From contig NC_133661.1 in the NCBI RefSeq assembly GCF_037893015.1, forward strand, positions 184,824,306 through 184,888,305: DNA of 64,000 nt, written 5' to 3'. The translations under genes were made by a program, and so were the position numbers. This stretch comes from Macrotis lagotis. Lineage: Eukaryota; Chordata; Mammalia; Peramelemorphia; Peramelidae. Of this stretch, positions 56,501 through 64,000 are shown piece after piece. Numbering within the stretch: the first letter of the stretch is position 1; each line of letters opens with the position of its first letter. A model generated the notes under the pieces. The model was not told where the DNA came from. It did no database searches and saw only the letters and a list, made by a program, of their open reading frames with translations.

Positions 56501-57399
56501 TTTGTCAAAAAATAAGGAAGGATATAGGATAATAACTAAGGATTTTTTGTTTTTTAGAATAGGAATGATCCAAACATGATTGTAGGGAGTTGAGACAGAA
56601 CCAATGAGTAAAGACAGATTGAAAATTAAATAGACAGGGAAAACAAGAAGGGTTAAGTTCCTAGAGAAAACAGGAGAGGATAAGTTGAGAGTTAACCTTG
56701 GTAAAAAAGGATTACCTCTTTCTCTGAGCCTGGAACAAAAATAGAGTGGGGACTAATTTTGAGATCTAAGGTATAGAAGAAGAGAGGAGAGAGCTCTTGA
56801 TGGGTTGCCTCAATATTCTTAGTAAAGCATGGGTCAAGATGTTCCACAAAGAGGGAAGAATAAGAAAGAAAAAAGATGTTTGGTAGTATCCCTGTGAAAA
56901 AAAGTGAAGTGTAAAAGGAAAGGCAACTAAAAATAAGTATCCAGTTAAGGTCAGATAAAATAAATTTATAGTGAATTCAGTCAGCACATCTTATGCCTTC
57001 CTCTGGTAATTGTCAGCAGCTTATGAAAAGAAGCAGAGAAGGATGATGGTGAAGGTAATCTAGGGATTTATAGAAAACGATGAATTATGATTGCTTAAAT
57101 GGTGGGAAAAATTCAATGATACAAAGCACAATACAGATGAACAGGTTAATTATAGCATCAAGATTTCACAGGGGAAAAGGGGAAGCCAGAGCAAAAGAAA
57201 TGACCTGAGAAATATCTGGGGGAAAAGGGGAAAATAATAGATTTATGAAAGAGAGAGATGAAGAGAAAAATGCAATAATAAGCAATTAGGATCAGATAGA
57301 GGAATTTCAGAACTCTGCAACATGAAGTAGCCATTGGATAACCACTCATGACTTATTTCCTTACTCTTTAACAGATATTCTTAGATCCAATGACACTGA
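56501..57399. other. Unassigned old repeat-like DNA
   Basis: Purine-rich sequence with phrases such as 'agacagaaccaatgagtaaa' and 'gagttaaccttggtaaaaaa' that I have seen in common old mammalian repeats but cannot name. Open frames on the - strand (56,766-57,349) are hydrophobic by composition only. No gene was recognised. Confidence 0.4.
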
Positions 57400-57775
57400 C
57401 CTCTTCACTGTTCCACAAACAAAACTCATCAGCTTTTGACACTAGAAGCATTTTTTCCTGCCTGTTCTACATGCCTGGAGTGCTCTCCTTCCTCCACTAC
57501 AACAACTGATGCTCTTGTCTTCCTTTAAGTTCCAACCAAAGTCCCATATTTTACTAGAAGTGTTCCCAGCCCCTCTTAATTCTGGTTCCTTAATTATATT
57601 CTATTTATCCTGTAAATAGATTACTTTGTAGAGACATTTTTCTTTATTATCTCCTCCATTGGGTTGCTCAGCTCCTTTGAAAACAAAATATATTGCCTAT
57701 TTTTGGATCCCCCAGCACTTATTACAGTGCCTGGCATTTAATACCTGCTTAAAAAATTGATTAATTGATTATTGA
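57400..57775 (+). repeat. L2 LINE 3' end
   Basis: 'ctacatgcctggagtgctct', 'agttccaaccaaagtcccat', 'ctatttatcctgtaaataga' and 'ttacagtgcctggcatttaa' keep the L2 order to its 3' end. Confidence 0.8.
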
Positions 57776-57847
57776 TATATTTTTGTTCTCTGTTGGTTCT
57801 CCTACCTCCTGACTTCTCCCCAGTTAGAGCTAGAAAAGACTCAGAGA

Positions 57848-58008
57848 GGGGTGGCTAGGTGGCGTAGTGGATAAAGCACCGGCCTTGGAGTCAGGAGTAC
57901 CTGGGTTCAAATGCCGTCTCAGACACTTAATAATTACCTAGCTGTGTGGCCTTAGGCAAGCCACTTAACTCCATTTGCCTTGCAAAAACCTAAAAAATTC
58001 AGAAAAAA
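57848..58008 (+). mobile_element. WSINE1-type SINE
   Basis: A full SINE with 'ggtggctaggtggcgtagtg', 'gcaccggccttggagtcagg' and tail 'ttgcaaaaacctaaaaaatt'. It is flanked by actcagaga at 57,839-57,847 and 58,009-58,017. It is one of the least decayed SINEs in the window. Confidence 0.9.
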
Positions 58009-58024
58009 ACTCAGAGATCAACTT

Positions 58025-58285
58025 GTCCAAGAGGGCAGTTAGGTGGCACAGTGGATAGAGAGCCTTGTGCCTAGAGTCAGAATAACTCCTCTTTTTGAGT
58101 TCAAATTCAGTCTCTTAATACTTAATACCTGTGTGACCCTAGGCAAGTCACAGTTTGCCTCAGTTTTCTCATCTACAAAATGAACTGGAGAAGGAAATAA
58201 CAAACTACTTCAATTAATTTTCCCCTGAAAAAATTCCAAATGGTATCACAAAGCACTGGATATGCCTAAAATGACTCAACAACAA
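58025..58285 (+). repeat. MAR1-type marsupial SINE
   Basis: 'gagggcagttaggtggcaca', 'accctaggcaagtcacagtt', 'aatgaactggagaaggaaat' and 'cctaaaatgactcaacaaca' give the full head-to-tail order, with a short insertion after 'gagagcc'. Confidence 0.85.
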
Positions 58286-58530
58286 GAATTCAGTTCTTGT
58301 TTTACAGATAAAGAAACTTAAGCCAGAGAGGCACAGTAGCTTCCTCAATGTTGCCCAACTGATAACAGAGCTCAGATTCAAATTTAGTTCCTTTAATTCC
58401 CAGAAACTTAAAGCTGGAAGTCAAATTAATGGTATCCAGTCTAACCTATAACTGATTCCTTCAACAATATTCCCAACAAGTAGTCATTCAGCCTCTGAAT
58501 GAAAACTTCCAATGAGGTCTTAATACTTTC

Positions 58531-58800
58531 CAAGACAGTCTAGAAGTAGTGACCTAATTCTACTACAATAACCCCTTCAAGCCAAATTGCTATTAATTGA
58601 AGATCCTCTAAGAATCCTTGGAAGTTTAGAATTCCCACAAAGATTCTGTAACTATTCCTTGAGATCTATAAAAATAAAAAGACTTTCAAGAGGTCATGAA
58701 ATGCTCATACTTCAATTTCATTTATATCCTGAGGTCTGCAGCATGCTTGAACAACCTTATTTGACCGCTCTGTGCCTCGGTTTCCTTGCCTGTTAAATGA
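58531..58800 (+). repeat. Unassigned ~270-bp repeat, copy P
   Basis: It aligns along its length with 61,086-61,375 at roughly 80% by eye, including 'attgaagatcctctaagaa', 'aggtcatgaaatgctcatac' and a MIR-like ending 'cctcggtttccttgcctgtt'. The ~200 bases before the MIR-like ending are not a family I recognise. Confidence 0.7.
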
Positions 58801-58814
58801 GGGTATTGAATAAG

Positions 58815-59035
58815 AATAACAGCTAGCATTTATATAGTTCTGTAAGGTTTACAAAACACTTTACACATATGATCTCAATTTTACCTTTACAACAATCCTG
58901 GGGGCTAGGTGTTAATATTATTCCCCTTTTAAAGATAAGAAAAACTGAGATTAGAGAGAGGTTAATCAGCTTGCCCAAGGTCACAAAACTGATAGTGCCT
59001 GAAGTGCTAGGGCACTTTACCCACCACTTAGATGA
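58815..59035 (-). repeat. MIR-type SINE, antisense
   Basis: 'aataacagctagcatttata', 'ttacaaaacactttacacat', 'ttacaacaatcctgggggct' and 'agcttgcccaaggtcacaaa' form the antisense MIR order, nearly complete. Confidence 0.75.
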
Positions 59036-60269
59036 TCTCAAAGGATACTTCTAGCTGAATAACATTTTGACTCCTATAGTCTGGAATGGCTTCATTGAGA
59101 AGATAAGAGCCCAGAAAGTTGACTTTAGAGGACAAGTGGGATGTGGATAGCTGTTGCAAAGGGAAGTCGGTGAATATGAGCATTATTTTGGATAAATGAT
59201 TCCTCCTGAGGTACTTTTATTAATTTCATTCTTTTTTTTTCAATCAACTTTTAGATAATGGATGCCAACTATGAGCAAGATCCTCTTTTGGGAACTGGAT
59301 ATAAAGTCAAATAAAATAAATTATATTAATGTATTATGTTATATCTAAGCCTTTTGCACTTTCAAAATGATAAATAGAGCATTTGAAAAAATATGAGCCT
59401 GCAATTCTAGGAAATGAACCTAAATTATCAATTGAGGTATCCATCAAGTGAGAGAGGCCAGGACCCTCTTCAGTCCAATAATATAGAAGGAACTTGGGAG
59501 ACATGTATCAATAGCATTCTTCTAAAGATGTATGTAATATGTGCTACAGGACTTGATTTTGCCTTTTTTGTGAAGGAACACTCAAAGAAAGAAATAATCA
59601 GAAAGAAATAGAAAGCTGAAAGCGAGGTGGGAAAGAGGGGAAGGTAGTAAGAGAAAGAAAAAGAAAATAGAGAGGAGAGGGAAATTGAGAAGGTGAAGAA
59701 AATGAGAGAGAAAAGGAAAGGTTAGGGGAATGATAGGGTGGGGGGAAGAAAAGTCATTTTTAAAAATATTTAGAAGAGAACAAAAGAACAAGTGGAAAAA
59801 ATCACAAAACAGCTTTGAAAGTTTCATGCTGAATTTATTTTATATTTGAAACAAAAGCACCTTGTACAAAATAGAAATGCACAGTTTCATTTACCCTTCT
59901 GTCATATTATTCATATATAAATGCCCTTTTTATTTGGTTTTTGTTGATTTCAGAATGAAAAAAGTAAAAACAAATATATATATATATATACATATTTCCA
60001 AATTTCATTGTACATTAGCAAGAATGAAGCCATTCCATAAGGTACCGCTTGCTATAGAGTCAATGCCCAACAGATGAGACTTAGACTATTTTTCCAGGAA
60101 AGAGTGAGTTAGTATTATATATAAATAATAAATACATACTTTTAAATGATGGAGGATTTTAGTTAAAATGTGTTTCCCTTCTATTCTGACACATCTTGAG
60201 AACTGACAGCATGGTGATAAGATTTCCAGGACTGATCTTATTTTTCCTCACATTTCCCTATTCACTAGT
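59036..60269. other. Unassigned DNA with a purine-rich tract
   Basis: A GA-rich tract spans 59,585-59,755 and a short TA repeat lies at 59,975-59,994. No gene or named repeat was recognised. Short open frames have no protein-like features. Confidence 0.5.
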
Positions 60270-61085
60270 CTTTCTGGAGAAGTCAAAGTACTCCTTGCTC
60301 CCTACTGCCACTTTCAGATTCACCTACTACCACCTTCACTCAACCTTCTCTCTCCTCTGAGATTCATCCTATACAAATTTGTCATCAAATCTAGATCCTA
60401 ATAACATTTATATACTGACCACAGGACATTCTCCCCCCTTTCTGTGACTGGTGCCTTTGCAGTCTCTCTTTCTACTCTAACTCCTACTGTCATATGCTAG
60501 AACATCAACAGAAATATTGACATTTCTTCAAACAAGCTTACCTCCCTGTTCATCACTCTGTTCAACATCTCCAACACAACAATACCTGAGAATGGTTATA
60601 TCCTTGATCTTCACATCATCTACAGGTGTTCTACTTCCTTGTTCAGGAACTATGAAATTCCCTTATACATTTTATTTTATCATCCTGACTCCACTATCCC
60701 TCACAACCCAATACTATTATTGAGAGTTGATGAACATGGAAGTATAAACAGTTGTGAGCAATGGTAAAGTAAAGGGTGTAATTATATCTGTTTATTGATT
60801 ATCCATATCTAATGGCAGTGGTTCCTTCTTTCCTACCTACAAACATATCCAGGATTCTGTATCCCAGTATCCCATCCAAAAAAATTGTCTCACTAGATCT
60901 TACTATTACCATTAGCTATTCTCCTATATCTCTCCTCCCATTTCTCAGATAAACTCTAAAAAAGCTATCAATTTGGTAACTCCACTTTCCCTCCTCTCAC
61001 TCTTTCCTAAAATCCCTCTACAATATATGTCCCAGATTCATCACTCAACTGACATCATCACTGTCTTTAAAGTTACCAATGACAT
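60270..61085 (+). mobile_element. Long L2 LINE, first part
   Basis: Degraded L2 ORF2-type sequence. The last part, 'catcactgtctttaaagtta' then 'ccaatgacatcc', is the L2 phrase for 'ctgtcttcaaagtcactaatgac'. It is interrupted at about 61,085 and resumes at 61,376. Confidence 0.6.
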
Positions 61086-61375
61086 CCTAAGTCAGTCCAG
61101 AAACAGTGCTCTATTTTCACTACAACAACCCTTCAAAACAAATTGATATTTATTGAAGATCCTCTAAGAACCTTGGAAGGGTAGAATTCTCACAAAGATT
61201 ATATAACTATTTCTTAAGATCCATTTTAAAAAACAGACTTTAATGAGGTCATGAAATACTCATACTTCCACTTCATTTATACCCCAAGATCTGCTGCATG
61301 CTGGCTGTATAACCTTAAACAAACATATTCAACTACTCTATACCTCAGTTTCCATGCCTGTAAAAAAGATCTAAT
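61086..61375 (+). repeat. Unassigned ~290-bp repeat inside L2, copy Q
   Basis: It is collinear with 58,531-58,800 and ends with the MIR-like 'cctcagtttccatgcctgta'. L2 sequence lies on both sides, so it entered as a unit. Confidence 0.7.
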
Positions 61376-62460
61376 TGTTTCTTCTTCATCCTCATGCTTC
61401 TTAACCTCTGTTGAGGTACATAATTCTCTTAACTGTCTATGAATTTCAATGACACTATTCTTATCTTGGTTTCTTCGCCTAACTCTCAGATTGCTTCATC
61501 CAAATTTCCTTTGCTGGATCTTCATGACATGGCCATTAATTGTTTCTGTCCTGAATTCTCTTTTATTTCCTCTATAATTTTTCATTTGGCAATCTGATTA
61601 ATTCCCATGGATTCAAAACTCAAAGCAGATGATTTAATGATTGATACATCCAGGTCTAATCTCTTGCCTGTGTTACAACCATACATCACAAATTACCTAT
61701 TGAACATTTCAAACTAGCTGACAGGCATCTCAAATTCAATAAATCCCAAACAAAACTCATTATCTTTGACCTCTCTTAATAAACACACTTTTTCCAAACT
61801 TCCCTCTTGCTGTTAAGAGAACCACTCATCCTTCCAATCATCCAGATATACAAGCCTGATGCCATTGACACCCTACATATCTAATCTGCTGATGAACTTT
61901 TTTTCCTCACAACATATTTTTATATTACCCTCCTCTACTTACACAACAAACAAAGTCCAGGTCCTCATCATCACTTCTTCTGTGAACAATTTAACATTAC
62001 TATTTTAATTGGTCTTCATGCATCAAGTTTCTTTCCTCTTGAATACATTCTCTGCCCATCTATCAGTATGACCTTCCTAAAGTAAAGAACTGAACACTTC
62101 ATCCCCTACTCCCTATTCAGCAAACCCAACTAGTTCCCTTTTACATAATATTAAATTTTGAATCTGTTTGGTATTTAAAACCTGACACCTTTCTATCTGT
62201 AAAATTTTCTTATGTTAGTCCCCCTCCATGAATTCTATTGTCCATCAATACTAACCTATTTGCCATTTCTCACACACAACACTTTTCTCATATCCATATC
62301 TACTCTAACAGTGAACATGCTCAGAATGCTCTCTTTCATCTTTATCTCTTGGAATTCTCTGGTTTCTTTCAAGACTTCGAGTTCTATTTCCTGCAGGAAG
62401 CCTCTCCCAGCTCTTTCAGTTGCTTATCCATTCTCCTCTAAAGTTATCATGCATCTGCTT
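61376..62460 (+). mobile_element. Long L2 LINE, second part and 3' UTR
   Basis: It continues with 'catcctcatgcttcttaacc' and 'aactcattatctttgacctc', then 'atgaccttcctaaagtaaag', 'tcatcccctactccctattc' and 'ttctctggtttctttcaaga'. This keeps the L2 order for more than 1 kb. The frame is destroyed. Confidence 0.7.
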
Positions 62461-62470
62461 TAGATGTATA

Positions 62471-62472
62471 TG

Positions 62473-62517
<45 letters not shown>
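62471..62517. repeat. Microsatellite (CA)n
   Basis: A pure CA tract following 'gatgtatatgtata'. It sits at the end of the L2. Confidence 0.98.
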
Positions 62518-62518
<1 letters not shown>

Positions 62519-62547
62519 ATCATCATCTTTGTTAGTTTAATTTGTCC

Positions 62548-62705
62548 TCAGACAATAGCTATGTGACCCTGGTTAAGTCACTTAATCCTGTTTGCCTCAG
62601 TTTTTTCATTTGTAAAATGAGCTGGAAAAGGAAATAGCAAACCTCACAAATATCTTTGCCAAGAAAGCCAAATAGAATTGAACACAAGTGGAAATAACTG
62701 ATCAA
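62548..62705 (+). repeat. MAR1-type SINE, 3' two thirds
   Basis: 'ctatgtgaccctggttaagt', 'ttgcctcagttttttcattt', 'agctggaaaaggaaatagca' and 'aatatctttgccaagaaagc' match the MAR1 order. The head is missing. Confidence 0.8.
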
Positions 62706-62752
62706 ATATATAGCTATATACATAGCATAAACATATATATGTATGTGTATCT

Positions 62753-62754
<2 letters not shown>

Positions 62755-62793
<39 letters not shown>
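62755..62793. repeat. Microsatellite (CA)n
   Basis: A CA tract after 'gtatgtgtatctgta', continuing imperfectly to 62,808. Long valine-cysteine open frames on the - strand are repeat artefacts. Confidence 0.98.
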
Positions 62794-62797
<4 letters not shown>

Positions 62798-62959
62798 ACA
62801 TACACACACCCTTTGTATATCCCACAATGTAATATAAGCTTCTTGAAAAAAGCAACTATATTTGCTTTGCTTTGGTTCTTCAGAACTTTTAACAAGGTGT
62901 TGTCCATTCATTCATTCAACAAATATTTATTAACTTCTTAATGATTAAACTTTAGAGTG

Positions 62960-63140
62960 GAAAGTGGGTTGAATTTGGAGTCTAGGAACCTGATCTTGTT
63001 TTTACTGCTTGTATATCCTCAAGGAAATGACCTAAATATTCTGGGTCTCAGTTTCTCTTTTATAAAATGTGGGGATTGTACAGATGTACTAGGGACTAGA
63101 AGTACCCTCCAAATTTATATCTATGATCCTATAATCTTTC
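62960..63140 (+). repeat. MIR-type SINE, diverged
   Basis: 'tggagtctaggaacctgatc', 'ttctgggtctcagtttctct' and 'tttataaaatgtggggattg' follow the MIR order. Confidence 0.55.
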
Positions 63141-63274
63141 AAAATAATGACTACTTAGCATCTATACCCATTTTGAAAAGTTGTTAGTGGATTTAAGTCC
63201 TATCTCCAAATTTTACCAGTTGCTACAATTACACTTTCCAATAGTCAGACACAAATTCTTTAAAGATAGGAAAA

Positions 63275-63510
63275 ATTTTTTTTGTTGTTAATTATTCTTC
63301 AGTCATGTCCTAATCTTCATGACCCCATTTAAAGTTTTCTTGGCAGATATATTAAGAGTGTTTTCCTATTTCCTTCTCCAACTTATTTTATAGATGAGGA
63401 ACTTACCCAGGGTCACACAAGTAATATCTGAAACCAAGTTGGAACTGACAAAGATGAGTCTTCCTAATTCCAAACCCAGCACTCTATCCTCTACACCACC
63501 TATCTGCCCA
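63275..63510 (-). repeat. MAR1-type SINE, antisense
   Basis: 'ttcagtcatgtcctaatctt', 'catgaccccatttaaagttt', 'atttccttctccaacttatt' and 'ctctatcctctacaccacct' give the full antisense MAR1 order. Confidence 0.85.
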
Positions 63511-63519
63511 AGAAAGAAC

Positions 63520-63670
63520 TTTAGCAGTCAATTAATTAAACCTCCATATTTTACATCTGAGGAAACTGAAATTCAGAAAAATTAAAAGATAAACCCAGGT
63601 TCACACAAGTAGTTAGCAACAGAGGTGAGATTTGCACCCAGACTGGTTCACTTCTAATTTAATAGATTTT
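63520..63670 (-). repeat. MIR-like SINE fragment, antisense
   Basis: 'catctgaggaaactgaaatt' leads to 'aacccaggttcacacaagta' and 'gatttgcacccagact', the antisense MIR order. Bases 63,671-63,868 are the 3' flank of the OR gene that follows, with nothing recognised. Confidence 0.6.
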
Positions 63671-63868
63671 TTCCCATCAAACTACAACTTCAGTTTTTCT
63701 AAATTCTCCCTCTTGCCACCTGCCCCAATTTGTAATTAACAAAAAAATTTCCTCTTCTTTTAGGCATGGAGCCTCCCTCCACTCCTAACTCCAAATTTCC
63801 TTTTCCTGTATTTTATTATCTCATTAATGATACATTTTTTTCCATTTCTTACTACCTCTCCAATCTCT

Positions 63869-64000
63869 TTATGTAAATGCTTTTGTGAAAAAGACTTGGC
63901 GCTGTCTGAGCTGTTTCATGGAGCTCTTCACTTCCTCATTTCTCAAAGTATAGATGAGAGGATTCAACAAAGGGGTAATGACTGTGTAGAACACAGCCAC
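63869..64000 (-). CDS. OR4E2: Olfactory receptor OR4E2-like, C-terminal 43 codons (cut by window edge)
   Basis: Read on the - strand from base 64,000 the frame gives [20 protein letters not shown], then [10 protein letters not shown] and [13 protein letters not shown], then a TAA stop at 63,869-63,871. It covers TM7 with the OR motif [10 protein letters not shown] and the cytoplasmic tail. The tail [11 protein letters not shown] is, from memory, the human OR4E2 ending, so orthology is likely. The rest of the gene lies beyond the window. It faces the OR4E1-like genes tail to tail. The visible part is open; whether the whole gene is intact cannot be told. Confidence 0.92.
   Translation of the reverse strand: MAVFYTVITPLLNPLIYTLRNEEVKSSMKQLRQRQVFFTKAFT

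Noticed and set aside
59582-59827. A hydrophobic 81-residue frame on the - strand as a membrane peptide
   Set aside because: It is the complement of a GA-rich low-complexity tract. The Phe/Leu/Ser content follows from base composition.
1-64000. Endogenous retrovirus, other LTR element, CRISPR array, tRNA or rRNA genes
   Set aside because: No paired long terminal repeats or gag/env-type coding remnants were recognised. The tRNA-like sequences are SINE heads. All regular repeats are microsatellites or transposon tails. A library search could still reveal a very old LTR fragment in unassigned stretches such as 56,501-57,399.

Overview
The window looks like AT-rich nuclear DNA from a marsupial, probably an Australasian one. 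It has no operons, and nearly all of it is interspersed repeat. The marsupial call rests on many tRNA-derived SINEs of the marsupial WSINE1 and MAR1 types, young and old marsupial L1 LINEs, and ORF1-only HAL1-like LINEs, on a background of mammal-wide MIR, L2 and CR1/L3-like fossils. Repeat family names come from recognition by eye, not from a library search.

The only host protein-coding genes seen are olfactory receptors (ORs). Two intact 314-codon single-exon OR genes lie on the + strand (22051-22995 and 46150-47094). Both resemble OR4E1. The last 132 bases of a third OR gene enter at the right edge on the - strand (63869-64000), and its C-terminus reads like OR4E2. In human, OR4E1 and OR4E2 are neighbours close to the start of the T-cell receptor alpha/delta locus, so the window is probably the marsupial counterpart of that OR pair. 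No TCR segments were recognised here.

The main architectural feature is a direct tandem duplication with a period of about 24.1 kb. Bases 1 to about 22,995 (copy 1) correspond to 24,123 to about 47,094 (copy 2). Most of the unit differs by about 0.2-1.8% plus microsatellite length changes. The unit ends inside the OR coding sequence: the first 98 codons are identical in DNA, whereas the last ~310 bases differ at 33 positions (~11%) and the 3' flanks are more diverged still. This fits unequal crossing-over between two older OR4E1 paralogues. It predicts a further OR gene just left of the window.

Inside each copy, left to right: antisense 3' ends of two older L1s, the second split by a full HAL1-like element that itself carries two SINE insertions; a short sense L1 piece and a MIR; a 5'-complete but 3'-truncated L1 with a target-site duplication; an L2 fragment; a ~5.7-kb L1 with decayed ORF1 and ORF2 and a SINE in its endonuclease region; then about 10 kb of older SINE/L2/CR1 fossils, microsatellites and unassigned DNA; and finally the OR gene.

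To the right of copy 2 (47.1-64.0 kb) is non-duplicated repeat-rich DNA. It holds a possible Tigger-like DNA transposon remnant, several SINEs, and a nest of insertions (old L1, MAR1 SINE inside it, younger L1 inside the SINE, HAL1 inside the old L1). It also holds a long L2 interrupted by an unassigned ~290-bp repeat that occurs a second time at 58.5 kb, and then the OR4E2 end. No CRISPR, tRNA, rRNA or convincing endogenous retrovirus was seen.
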